64,000 nucleotides of DNA from Locusta migratoria (GCA_026315105.1 CM048745.1:742137006-742201005); one strand, 5' to 3'; numbered from the stretch's first letter, positions 45,000 through 57,601 are shown. Made by a program: numbers and translations. Notes: a model not told the origin generated them from the letters alone.

Positions 45000-47900
45000 G
45001 TGTGTTGTTGTTGTGGTCTTCAGTCCGGAGACTGGTTTGATGCAGCTCTCCACAAAACCCTATCCTGAGCAATCCTTTTCATCTCCACATAAGAACGGCA
45101 ACCTACATCTGTCTGAATCTGCTTACTGTATCCATCTCTTGGTCTTCCTCTGCGATTTTTTCCCCACGCACTTCCCTCCAACGCTAAATTCACAATTCCT
45201 TGATATCTAAGAATGTGTCCTACCAATCTATCCCTTCTTTTAGTCAAGGTATGCCAGAAATTTCTTTTCTCCCCAATTCTGTTCAGTACTTCCTCATTAG
45301 TTACGCGATCCACCCACCTAATCTTCAGCATTCTTCTGTAGCACCATATTTCAAAAGCCTCAATCCTCTTCCTGTCCGCACTGTTTATCGTCCATGTCTC
45401 ACTCCCATACAAGGCAACACTCCATACAAATGCCTTCAGAAAGGACTTCCTTAGGCTTAAATCAATATTCGATGTTAACAAATTTCTCTTTTTCAAGAAC
45501 GCTTTTCTACCCATTGCCATTCTGCATTTTATATCCTCTGTACTGCGACAATCATTTGTTATTTTACTGCCCAAATAACAAAACTCATCTACCTCCTTTA
45601 TTGCTTCGTTTCCCAATCTAATTCCTTCAGCAGCACCTGATTTCCTTACACTGCACTCCATTACCCTAGTTTTGCTGTTGTTAATGTTCATCTTATATGT
45701 ACCTTTCAGGACACTGTCCATTCCCTTCAACTGCTCTTCCAGGTCTTTTGCTGTCTCTGAGATTATTACAATGTCGTCGGCAAAACGCAATGTTTTTAAT
45801 TCTTCACCCTGAACTTTAATCCCTTCTCCATATTTCTCCTTGCTCTCCTTTATAGTTTGCTCATTGTACAAATTGAATAACAATGGAGAAAGACTACAAC
45901 CCTGTCTTACTCCCTTTCCAACCACTGCATCCCTTTCATGCCCTTCAACTTTGATAACCGCTGTCTGGTTTTTGTACAAGTTGTAAATAACCTTACGTTC
46001 CCTATATTTTACCCTTGCTTGCTTCAGAACTTGAAAGAGTTTACTCCAATCAACATTGTCAAAAGCCTTCTCCAAATCTACAAAAGCTAGAAATGTAGGT
46101 TTGCCTTTTCTTAATCTATCTTCTAGGATAAGCCGTAAAGTGAGTATTACCTCCCGTGTTCCTACATTTCTCCTGAACCCAAACTGATCTTCCCCGAGGT
46201 CGGCTTCTACCAGCTTTTCCATCCTTCTTTATATAATTCGTGTTAAGATTTTGCAACCATGACTTATTAGACTGATGGTTCTGTAGTTTTCACACCTGTC
46301 TGCACCTGCTTTCTTTGGAATGGGGATTATAACATTTTTCTTAAAGTCTGAGGGTACTTCTCCTGTCTCATACATCTTACGCACCAGGTGAAACACGTTT
46401 GTCATGGCTGGTTCTCCCAGAGACTTCAGTAGCTCTGAGGGTATATCATCTACTCCAGGGGCCTTGTTTAGGCTTAGGTCTTTCAGGGCTCTGTCAAATT
46501 CTTCTCTCAGTACAGTATCTCCTATTTCATCTTCATCTACATCCACTTCCCTTCCTAAAATATTGTCTCGAAGTTCATTTCCTTTGTAGAGCCCCTCTAT
46601 ATACTCTTTCCACCTTTCAGCTTTCCCTTCTTTGCTGAGAACTGGTTTTCCATCAGTGTCCTTGATATTCATAGAGCTGTTTTTCTTATCTCCAAATGTT
46701 TCTTTTATTTTCCTGTAGGCTGTATCTATTTTTCCCCTATTTATACATTCTTCTACATCCTTGCATTTGTCTTCTAGCCACTCCTGCTTATCCATTTTGC
46801 ACTTCCTGTCAATCTCATTTCTTAGTCGTCTGTACTCCATTTTGCCTGTTTCATTTACTGCATTTTTATATTTTCTTCTTTCGTCAATTTAGGATCGTCT
46901 GTGATATCCAAGGATTTTTTGTAGGTCTTGCCTTCCTACCTATTTTGTCCTCTGCTACCTTCACTATTTCATCTCTCAATTTTACCCATTCCTCTTCTAC
47001 TGTTTTATTTTCCCCTGTTTCTGTCAATTGTTGCCTAAAGCTCCCTCTGAAATTCTTAAGAACCTCAGGTTCCTTCAATTTATCCAGGTCCCATATCCTT
47101 ATATTCCTATCTTTTTGTAGTTTCTTTAGTTTCAGCCTACAGTTCATAACCAACAAGTTATGGTCAGAGTCTATATCTGCCCCTGGGTATGTTTTACATT
47201 TTAAAACCTGGTTCCGGAATCTATGTCTTACCATTATAAAATCTATCTGATACCTTCCGGTGTCTCCTGGTCTCTTCCAAGTATACAACCTTCTTTTGTG
47301 ATTCTTGAACCAGGTGTTTGTTATAACTAAATTATGTTCTGTGCAAAATTCTACCAGGCGGCTTCCTCTTTCATTCCTTTTGCCCAGACCATATTCACCT
47401 ACTATCTTCCCTTCCCTTCCTTGTCCTACTACCGAATTCCAGTCCCCCATAACAATTAAATTTTCCTCTCCCTTAGTTGTCTGAATAATTTCCTTTAGCT
47501 CCTCATATATTTCTTCGATTTCCTCATCATCGGCAGAGCTAGTTGGCACATAAACCTGTACTACTGTTGTCGGTGTTGGCTTCGTATCTATCTTGACAAT
47601 GATAATGCGATCACTGTGCTGGTCATAGTAGTTTACCCGCATTCCTATTTTCTTATTCATTATCAATCCTACTCCTGTGATACCCCCAATTGATTTTGTA
47701 TTTATAATCCTGTACTCACCTGACCAGAAATCCTGTTCATCCTGCCACCGAACTTCACTAATCCCCTCTATATCTAACTTCAACCTATCCATCTCCCTTT
47801 TTAAATTTTCTAATTTTCCTACTCGATTAAGGGATCTAACATTCCACGCTCCGACCCGTAGAATGCCAGTATTGTCTTTCCTGATGATCGCATCCTCCTG

Positions 47901-48288
47901 TGTAGTCCCCACCCGGAGATCCGAATGGGGGACTATTTTACCTCCGGAATATTTTACCCGAGAGGATGCCATCATTGTATGTTCATACAGTAGAGTTGCA
48001 TGTCCTCGGGAAAGATAACGGCTGTAGTTTCCCCTTGCTTTCAGCCGTTCGCAGTAGCTGTGTGGCAAAGCCACATTAGCTGATGTTACAAGGCCAGCTC
48101 AGTCAGTCATCCAGACTGTTGCCCCTGTAACTACTGAAAAGGCTGCTGCCCCTCTTCAGGAACCACACGTTTGTCTGGCCTCTCCACAGATACCCCTCCG
48201 CTGTGGTTGCACCTACGGTACGGGTATCTGTATCGTTGAGGCACGCAAGCCACCCCACCTCGGCAATGTCTGTGGTTCATGGGAGTGG
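45000..48288 (-). mobile_element. RTE copy G, full length (3.29 kb) with perfect 9-bp TSD
   Basis: GCCTAACAT flanks it at 44991-44999 and 48289-48297. The 5' end, at the right, has the complete leader starting (minus strand) CTCCCATGAACCACAGAC, so this copy and F give the full-length structure. The 3' end is the (AAC)n tail. It is the second least damaged copy after A and has a complete leader, which A lacks. Confidence 0.96.
45020..48074 (-). pseudogene. RTE G endonuclease-reverse transcriptase with two visible lesions
   Basis: The endonuclease is open from the ATG pair at MMASSRVKYSGG (near 47970) to 46884. Upstream codons back to 48074 are also open (ALPHSYCERLKARGNYS) but start with GTG, so I prefer the ATG. 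Near 46889 a deletion in the ILNLIDERR segment shifts the frame. A second lesion at 46229 changes TAC to TAA in TRIIYRRMEKL. From there RT runs without a break to NQSPD at 45020, with KAFDNVDW, GVRQGCSLSPLLFNLYNEQ and RFADDIVIISETAKD. Both lesions are single events. Confidence 0.92.
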
Positions 48289-48589
48289 GCCTAACATAAA
48301 ATAAATAGCCTACCATGTATATAATGCTATTTATTTTAATGTCTTTATGTTTTACAAAAGTTAGTACCCTTCGTCTGTCTATTTATTGAAATAATGTATG
48401 ATGACAAAAGTATAGTTTATAGAACTGTCTGGAAACGTCTTATACAAATCTCTTAATTAATTAAATCGATCACTTGTTTTAATCACAGTATCACCGAGAC
48501 ACTGTCCTACACTGATTCCTAGGCTGGCTATTTCGTTTTTAACTAACTTCACACGCAACATGTATCACTATTGAACCACACGATTCCGG

Positions 48590-49670
48590 GTCCGACGCAG
48601 ACGGTATCGTAAGATAACATTGCGATGAGAGGGACAGCAGTATCGTCACACAATGCGCAAATAGGATGTAAATACAAACTGCCAAAGGAAATGACAATAA
48701 TGACAGCTGAACTCGTAGCCATCTTGGAAGCTCTCAAGTACTACCTTACGTTTCCGGAGAAGCATATTGTCATTTTCTCGGACTCTAAATCTGCGCTCAT
48801 ACTAAATATTTCGTCGAGGGCATAAAAACCACCCAATAGCCTACGAGATAATGGCACACATAAACCACCTGGAAAGGAATGGACGCAGTGTCTCCATGTA
48901 TTGGATTAAAGCACACAACAACGTTCAGGGCAACGAGATCGCTGACACGCTTGCCAAGGAAGCGGTTACCACTGGTACGGAAGAATATACTCAGGTTCCA
49001 GCGGAAGATCTTTTACCTGTTTACAGAAGGAAAATTCGGACTGAATGGGACAAAGAATGGCAAGCTTCCCAGTCAACTAAAGGGAAATTCTATACACAAA
49101 TAATACCAGTGTTACCAACCAGACCTTGGTACAATGGACTGAGGTGTTCTCGTAAGTTGGCAGTAACCATAGCGAGGCCGAAGTTCAACCACTGTCGAAC
49201 TGCACAGCGCCTACATCGCATCGGCATAGTGACATCTCCACTTTGTGACTGTGGCGAAGCAGAAGACACAAATCACTTTTTTCGGATGTATGAACAGGTG
49301 GGAGTTCACATCAAAGTTGTTAAGTTTTATTGTGAGCAGGAACTACCAGTTACCAATAGCTGTATCAACATTATTGGCAACCAAAGACTTTGGAGTGTAC
49401 AAAGAACTTATCTCCTTTCTAACGGCGGCGAAGAAAGAGTTATGAACTGTTATGTAAAAGATAAAACTATGTTTAATCTCTATATTGTGTCATATCTTTA
49501 ATGTTTGCTATGTTACGTCAAATTGATCTTTCTGCTTTTGTTTTCTGACACATCTGTGATGTTTGTATAGTTGCTTTTGTCAACTTGCTTACATAACTGT
49601 ACTAAAGGATGTCCTTATCATTACTTATGTGGATAATTGTAAGAGGACTACTCAAAGGCCAATAAAAGAA
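48590..49670 (+). pseudogene. I-clade-like RNase H C-terminus, zinc-finger tail and 3' UTR
   Basis: The first frame reads MTAELVAILEALK and VIFSDSKSALILN, with the catalytic glutamate and second aspartate of RNase H, then a stop at 48822. The next frame, from 48851, reads YWIKAHNNVQGNEIADTLAK with the histidine and last aspartate, then CDCGEAEDTNHFF, a Cys-His tail typical of I-type elements. It ends at 49501, with an AATAAA signal near 49661. The 216-codon second frame is unusually open for a relic. Confidence 0.75.
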
Positions 49671-50829
<1,159 letters not shown>

Positions 50830-51284
50830 TTAGTTTATGACTGGCTTGATGCGATCCACTACGAATTTCTCTCCTGCTCTAAGCTCTTCAATTTAGAGCG
50901 GCCCTTGCGCCTTACATTCCCAATTACTTCTGGATATATTCCAGTCTTTGTCTTACCGTACAGTTCTTACCTTTCAGCTCCCTCTACTACACATGTTTTA
51001 TTACATGTATTATCAGCATTTTCCGTGAGCTCTTTTTTCGCCGATTCTACAAAGAACCCCCTCATTCGTTATCTTAAAATATCCTAGCAAATTTTCATCA
51101 TTCTCCTATAGCATCACGTCTCAGTTTCTGCGACACTTTTCTGTTCCGATTTTCCCACTGTTCATATTTCACTTTAGAGCAGTGTGCCAAACGTATATTC
51201 TTAGAAACTACTTCTTCACGCTAAGGCCAATGTTTGATTCCAATAGACTCCTCTTGAATTTCCACTATTTTCATTTCTGCTGCT
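50830..51284 (-). pseudogene. Second, divergent RTE subfamily: 3' coding fragment
   Basis: The minus strand contains a decayed version of the RTE C-terminal region (SLLESNIGLSVKK and FLRIYVW-like segments) with a 3' end like TTTGATGC[A/G]. It is clearly related to copies A-I but far more diverged, so it belongs to an older subfamily. It may join the RT fragment at 54575-54790, with everything between them inserted later. Confidence 0.55.
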
Positions 51285-51335
51285 TCTCATCACTTTTGTC
51301 TTTTTACGATTTACTTTTTTTTACAAGCTGATATA

Positions 51336-52579
51336 TTTTGTTGTTGTGGTCTTCAGTCCGAAGACTGGTTTGATGCAGCTCTCCACAAAACCCTATCCTG
51401 AGCAATCCTCTTCATCTCCACATAAGAACGGCAACCTACATCTGTCTGAATCTACTTACTGTATCCATCTCTTGGTCTTCCTCTGCAATTTTTTCCCCAC
51501 GCACTTCCCTCCAACGCTAAATTCACAATTCCTTGATGTCTAAGAATGTGTCCTACCAATCTATCCCTTCTTTTAGTCAAGGTATGCCAGAAATTTCTAT
51601 TTCCCCAATTCTGTTCAGTACTTCCTCATTAGTTACGCGATCCACCCACCTAATCTTCAGCATTCTTCTGTAGCACCATATTTCAAAAGCCTCAATCCTC
51701 ATCCTGTCCGCACTGTTTATCGTCCATGTCTCACTCCCATACAAGGAAACACTCCATACAAATGCCCTCAGAAAGGACTTCCTTACGCTTAAATCAATAT
51801 TCGATGTTAACAAATTTCTCTTTTTCAAGAACGCTTTTCTACCCATTGCCATTCTGCATTTTATATCCTCTGTACTGCGACCATCATTTGTTATTTGACT
51901 GCCCAAGTAACAAAACTCATCTACCTCCTTTATTGCTTCGTTTCCCAATCTAATTCCTTCAGCATCACCTTATTTTCTTACACTGCACTCCATTACCCTA
52001 GTTTTGCTGTTGTTAATGTTCATCTTATATGCACCTTTCAGCACACTGTCCATTCCGTTCAATTGCTCTTCCAGGTCCTTTGCTGTATCTGACAGAATTA
52101 CTATGTCGTCGGCAAAACGCAATGCTTTTAATTGTTCCCCCTGAACTTTTATTCCTTCACCAAATTTCTCCTTGCTTTCCTTTATAGCTTGTTCAATGTA
52201 CAAATTGAATAACATTGGAGAAAGGCTACAACCCTGTCTCACTCCCTTCCCAACTACTGCATCCCTTTCATGCCCTTCAACTCTGACAACCGCTGTCTGG
52301 TTTTTGTACAAGTTGTAAATAACCTTGCGCTCCCTATATTTTACTCCTGCTTGTTTCAGAACTTTAAAGAGTTTATTCCAATCAACATTGTCAAAAGCCT
52401 TCTCCAAATCTACAAAAGCTAGAAATGTAGGTTTGCCTTTTCTTAATCTATCTTCTAGGATAAGCCTTAAAGTGAGTATTGCCTCCCGAGTTCCTACATT
52501 TCTCCTGAACCCAAACTGATGTTCCCCGAGGTCGGCTTCTAGCAGTTTTTCCATCCTTCTGTATATAATTCGTGTTAAA
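51336..52579 (-). mobile_element. RTE copy H, 5'-truncated, with 9-bp TSD
   Basis: GCTGATATA flanks it at 51327-51335 and 52580-52588. The 3' (AAC)n tail is at the left. Coding remnants run from MEKLLEADLGEHQFGFRRN at 52554 through KAFDNVDW and GVRQGCSLSPMLFNLYIEQ to a stop at 51970, then 51948-51577 in another frame, with a further shift near 51600. Confidence 0.93.
51577..52554 (-). pseudogene. RTE H reverse transcriptase fragment
   Basis: It keeps the RT palm (FVDLEKAFDNVDW, LRFADDIVILSDTAKD) and C-terminal block (YGSETWTIN, IWCYRRMLKIRWVDRV). A stop at 51970-51972 lies in the ECSVRKSG[D/A]AEG segment. The endonuclease is absent through 5' truncation. Confidence 0.88.
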
Positions 52580-52708
52580 GCTGATATAATACATACATAA
52601 TTTGGTTCTATTTAAAATTCGTTAATGGAGTAGAATATATTGGCCACCAGTAAGACTTTTAGGTTCCTCTTAAACTGATCTTTATTTGTAGCTAATTTTT
52701 TATGGTTG

Positions 52709-54054
52709 GTAGTATTAGTGTTGTTATGGTCCTCAGTCCGGAGACTGGTTTGATGCAGCTGTCCACCCTATTCTATCCTGAGCAAGCCTCTACCTCCTCA
52801 TAAGAATGGCAACCCACATACATTTGAATCTGTTTGCTGTATTTATCTCTTGGTCTTCCTCTGCGGTTTTTACCCCACACACTTCCCTCCAAATGCACAA
52901 TTCCTTGATGTCTAAGAATGTGCCCTACTAATCTATCCCTTCTCTTAGTCAAGGCATGCCAGAAATTTCTTTTCTCCCCAATTTTTTCAGTACCTCTTCA
53001 TTACTTATGCGATCTATCCACCTAATCTTGAGCAGTCTTTTGTAGCACCACATTTCAAATGCCTCTATCCTCTTCCTGTCTGAACTATTTTTCGTTTATG
53101 TTTCACTCTCGTACAAGGCAACACTCCACACAAATGTCTTCAGAAAAGACTTCCTTACACTTAAATTAATATTTGATGTTAGTAAATTTGTATCCCATCC
53201 TCGTCGCCACTTTTGTGTCCCAGCCTCGTCGCCGCTTTTGTGTCTCGTTTCCTACGTAGGTGTCGGTGGCCGAGTAGGAAGACCGACACAGGAATAAAGG
53301 TAACACGCTCGTGCAGGTACGGAGGGGAGCAGCCAGTGGGACAGCAGAAACTAGAAACACTAAAGTGAATTAGAACGAGATATATATTGCACAGAATTTA
53401 TACAATACTTAACTTTTACATATCTCAGTACTGCAGAATGCTGATACATAGTTGAGCTAGAGGCCTGCCTAGTGCCTATATGATAGCCAAGTCTTCACTG
53501 GTGCCTATCTGATTCTGAAGTGTTAACTGGTTCCTATTTCAGTCCCAAGTGAACGATGTCGTTCAGTGGTGGCCACGAGCGGAGTTGTAGCAGAGGGCGC
53601 TCGTGGCTGACGTCGTATGAACGCCACGCCGTGCGTGCATGGCGGCGCGCGGCGAAAGTAGGTGGCGCGCACTTTGGACTTGTGCGACACCACATAAATT
53701 CCTCTTTTTCAAAAACGCTTTTCTCCCCATTGCCATTCTGCATTTTATATCCTCTGTACTGCGACCGTCGTATGTTATTTTACTGCCCAAGTAACACAAC
53801 ACATATACCACCTTTATTGTTTTGTTACCTTATCTAATTCATTTAGTGTCGCCTGATTTTCGTAGACTGCATTCCATCACCATTGTGATGTGATTGTTAA
53901 TATTAATCTTATACGCTTTCTTCAACACAACTGTGCAATCCATCCAACTGCTCTTCCAAGTCCTTTGCTGTCTCTGACAGATTTTCATTGTCATCTGCAA
54001 AAAGCAATGTGTTTATTTCTTCACCTTTAACTTTAATCCCTTCTCCAAATTTTC
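52709..54054 (-). mobile_element. RTE copy I, 5'-truncated and interrupted by a solo LTR
   Basis: Sequence matching the RTE 3' region runs from the tail near 52715 to 53188, and resumes at 53701 in register, ending near 54054 in the FGEGIKV region. TGGTTG at 52703-52708 and 54055-54060 may be the target duplication. Many substitutions and small losses mark it as one of the older copies. Confidence 0.85.
53189..53694. mobile_element. Solo LTR, 506 bp, inside RTE I
   Basis: Begins TGTATCCCATCC and ends GCGACACCACA (TG...CA). TAAATT lies at 53183-53188 and 53695-53700; five or six of these bases are the duplication. Near its left end a unit of about 27 bp (CCTCGTCGCC, CTTTTGTGTC) is repeated in tandem. 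There is an AATAAAGG signal near 53293 and a strongly CpG-rich right third. It is unrelated by eye to the LTR at 36360. Orientation is not established. Confidence 0.7.
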
Positions 54055-54574
54055 TGGTTGCTGGTCAATTATTGAATAAGTGTGTCCCCTTTTTCAACTA
54101 AAGTAAGGGTTTTTAAGCCTTCGTGTAGACGCTCCTAGTATTGTATGTATCAACGAGGTATTTGTTATAAAAAGAGATGTAATACTTATGACAAATTTCA
54201 TTAAGGCAGTGATTAGTATACCCAGTTCTTTAGCGTCTACAGGATACCCGTGAATTAATCCCACAAATAATAGGTATTACACGCCCTTGGACTCCGACAA
54301 CTTTTGCCTGTTTTGAAGAGTTACCCCAAAATATTACACCATATGACCTTATGGAATGGTAGTTATCACAGTATCCAAGCTTTTTTCATTTTTATGTCGC
54401 CTAAACTCGAAATGCAATCAAGATTTGTTAAGGTGTGTCTACAGTTCTGTGGTGTGCTCCTCCCAACTGAATTTTAATGCCAGATATTTAATAATTTCTA
54501 CCTCTTGTATCTTGTGTTCTTCATATCACTTATCAATGACATCCTTTAACGGTGAATTTTTATCCAACTCAGCA

Positions 54575-54790
54575 ACATTTCTATTATTTTCGTCATTGTT
54601 TCTTCTATGTATATATTGAACATTTGAGTCGAAAGACTGCATCTCTGTCTTAAAGTCTTTGTAAGTCGGGCATTTCATTCTTGGTCTTGTATTCTTATTA
54701 TTCCCTCTTGCTTCTTGTACATTTCATATATCAGCTGAAAAATCCTCCTCTTGAAGCAGTAAAGATCATGTTAAAAAGGCTATGACTAGC
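54575..54790 (-). pseudogene. Second RTE subfamily: RT motif fragment
   Basis: The minus strand reads LIYEMYKKQEGIIRIQ and KTLRQRCSLSTQMFNIYIEE, the counterpart of VRQGCSLSPMLFNLYIEQ. Its sequence is much more diverged than copies A-I. It probably belongs with the fragment at 50830-51284. Confidence 0.55.
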
Positions 54791-55032
54791 TGGGACAGTA
54801 CTCATCTCGCCTTCATCAACAAAACTTTTGGCATGCGAACGTACGAGGCGCATCCAGAAAGTTCCGTTTGGTAATAAAATGAAATTGTACAGAGATACAG
54901 AAGGAATTTTTATTGCACAAAATTCTACAACTCTAAACTACATTTCCACATAACTGCCGAAATTTTGTAGGCACTTGTCATAGCGTGCCACAAGTTTTTG
55001 CATGCATCTTTCACAGGTTGCCGCCTGTGTAT

Positions 55033-55231
55033 TCAACCATGTGGTAACAGCTCTTTATCATCGTTGAAGTGTTGATCACCAAGGACAGATTTTAGGTGTA
55101 AGAAGAGATGAAAGTCGCTAGGAGAGAGGTCCGAGCTGTATGGAGGATAATCAAAGAGGTCCCATTGAAATTTCCGTAAGAATTGTTTGGTCACATTCGG
55201 TGTGTGAGGCCAGGCATTATCGTGAAAAAAA
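55033..55231 (-). pseudogene. Mariner transposase catalytic-core fragment
   Basis: The minus strand reads HDNAWPHTPNVTKQFLRKF, then PPYSSDLSPSDFHLFLHLKS, carrying two of the three D,D34D residues, and ends KELLPHG at the same deletion as in copy 1. There is no stop after HDNA here, so the TGA in copy 1 arose separately. Confidence 0.82.
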
Positions 55232-55237
55232 AATCTT

Positions 55238-55432
55238 TTGACAGTAATCCTCTTCTTACACCTAAAATCTGTCCTTGGTGGACAACACTTCAACGACGAT
55301 GACGAGCTGAAAGAACATGTTACCACATGGTTGAATAGACAGGCGGCAACACTATATGAAAAAGGCACACAAAACCTTGTGCCATGCTATGGCAATTGCC
55401 TACAAAATTTCAGAAGCTATGTAGAAAAGTAG
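55238..55432 (+). pseudogene. Mariner transposase C-terminal fragment
   Basis: Reads LFLHLKSVLGGQHFNDDD, KEHVTTWLNRQAATLYEKG and NCLQNFRSYVEK, ending at the natural stop of mariner transposase. It lacks all three catalytic aspartates. It faces away from the other arm. Confidence 0.82.
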
Positions 55433-55533
55433 TTTAACAGTTGTAGATTTTTGTACAATCAACACTTTTTCTGTATCTGTACCCGTTCGTTTTATATAAC
55501 CAAACGGAACTTACTTTCTGGACGCGCCTCGTA

Positions 55534-57590
55534 TTATCGCTCTTTTAATACAAAATATGCTAAGTCCTCTTACCCTGTCGCTCACTGTAATGGAGGTTTC
55601 ATACACAGCACCTCCTTTTCATTGTCACAATCTACACACGTCTCTCCTGCTGTCTCCTTTTTCTTCCATTGGTACTTTTGCGTCTCTCTCTCTCTCTCTC
55701 TCTCCTACTGTCATCCCAGTCTCTCCTTGCCAGTGTCTTTGCCGCTTTCACTGTCTCGCTGGCATGGTCTTTGTCCCATTCTTCTTCTGCCACAATGCCA
55801 CTCTCTCTTTCTTCCTCGCAGTCACGTGTCTTTCTCGTCAGTCACTATTGTCTTCTCTCTACACGTCGTATCACGGATAGCTTGGAAGCCCTAGACTGAA
55901 AGATTAGCATGTGGTCATAGGGGATGAATGAAACTAGAGAAAGTATCTGTTGCTAAAGATCGCTGTTCTGGAGGATATAGATGCACAAAGCTTATGTATG
56001 GTCTCCAATTATCTCTCTTCCCCATTCCACCGTCTTCACATCCAATGCAAGTACCTCTATCTTTTTATCTGTTTTACGTGCACTATTTCTCTCCCACCAA
56101 AACTATATGGTGTCTCTTTCTCTCCCATCGTTGCTTTCTACTATTCGCTTTGAGCACAAAAAACACGAGCATGTTCGCATGACTAAATTTTTGGCAAGGA
56201 CGCCAAAATGAGGACTCAGGCAGCCGGTTTCCATTTTTCTGTTCAGAGTCTTTTAAACAAATATTTGCCTTATTTGTGCTCTAAGTGGAACATTTTACAC
56301 CTGGTTACCTTCTATTTCTCGCTACAACTTACAGACTATAAGTCAAATTCTATAGATCCACATAATATTCAAATGGCGACCCTGCCAGGATCATACCTGT
56401 AAGAATTTGACATTATTTCTGGATGTCTTTGACAAATATATGTACAGAGTATGAGAGAAACAATGTTAAATTATTATTTAAGGAGGTATAAAATTAGTTT
56501 GAAGGAGTCCGAGATGAAATTTCGTCACAGAATAATTTCTTAGAATGTAATGACAAGTATTCAATTATGTCCGTCTTGTCCGTTTGGACGGAAATGGGCA
56601 AATCTTATGGGCCCACCTGTCAGATATCAAACCAATATAAAGAAAACGCAGTGAGAAACTGTTGTGTTCGTAGTTGAAAATAAAATTTCGGTTTCTCCTT
56701 TGAATTTGAAACGCAGCTATGTATGAGCAAAAATCAACGCTGCGCAGTATACTCATTGCGTTTTTACTTCTGAAAACTCTTTAAAATACGTTGCAATACT
56801 TTACGTAATTTGACGTTGCACAGTAACTGTAACGAAAATTAAATCAATAGTTAATCGAGCGAAAATATCAAACTGTATGATATGCAAAAATCAAAATTTT
56901 CCGCCAATTATAGGTATATTAAAAAAGGATGGTAAATTTCATAGCGGCTGTAATGCCATCATCCAGCATTGTTGGCACTTTTGGTATCAAAACATCAAGG
57001 TTTATCAGGCGTTATCTAGTTAACGGAAAGTTTTTTTCAAAAACAAGAATGTGCCATTTTCTAGATAAGTGTCTACAGAATATACTGTTAAAAATTTAGC
57101 CATGTGCTACAGTTAGGTATTTAGATATGGAAAATAATTGAAAAATTAGTTTTAGACCATAATCTTAAGAACGTACTCTAAAAGTTTCTATGATTTGCAA
57201 TAAATAAAAAGTGTACAGTGGCCATCCCCACAATTCTAAACTTTCGTAACCGAATTTTTTTTTGGTGCTTTTCTTAGATACCACAGATGAACAAATGCTT
57301 CTTTCATAAGCCATATAGAGCTCACCCTAGACCACAAGTAATATTGAGAAACCAGCCGATTTTTACTTGCTTGTTATGTTTTATTTTTAGCCCCATAGTG
57401 AAGGTTAGCTACAGGATGCTCGCTCTTCTGTTAGGTATAGAAATAATCACTAGGCCAAGGGCGATCCAAACATGTCGAAGAATGGATACATAGTGCTTAA
57501 CATCCTGTACAACACTAATTCAAGTTCGAGAAGGATAGATACGACTTCAGCCTTTGGTACCAACAGTTATTCCGACATTCGTGGAAGAAC
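55534..57590. other. Unassigned; (TC)n run and a possible LTR primer-binding site
   Basis: A TC microsatellite lies at 55683-55704 in a pyrimidine-rich stretch whose open frames are low-complexity artefacts. At about 56374 TGGCGACCCTGCCAGGAT resembles the primer-binding site that follows a 5' LTR in some Gypsy-type elements, but I cannot define LTR edges. The rest is AT-rich with nothing recognised. Confidence 0.35.
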
Positions 57591-57601
57591 AGATTTGGCA
57601 A

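Larger units (their letters stand above)
51285..54575 (-). mobile_element. CR1/Jockey-group non-LTR element split by RTE H and RTE I
   Basis: Pieces at about 51285-51335, 52580-52708 and 54055-54575 continue one another and match the 3' regions at 37490 and 62352. The right piece encodes, on the minus strand, SYGVIFWGNSSKQAKVVGVQ and a VSCRR segment, like SYGIIFWGNSALSKKVFIAQ at 62732. The frames are badly broken. Outer limits are approximate. Confidence 0.7.
54842..55533. mobile_element. Mariner-derived foldback element, copy 2 (complete)
   Basis: Both termini are present: TACGAGGCGCATCCAGAAAG at the left, and the inverse of TACGAGGCGCGTCCAGAAAG at the right. The left lacks four bases (TAAG-type) of the right. 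TA is at each edge. The internal order is the reverse complement of the copy at 1-635, with the same joins. Length is 692 bp. No intact transposase is encoded. Confidence 0.9.

Noticed and set aside
55451..55899. Three overlapping open frames of 76-147 codons
   Set aside because: They lie in a TC-rich low-complexity stretch, overlap in all three frames and have no motif.
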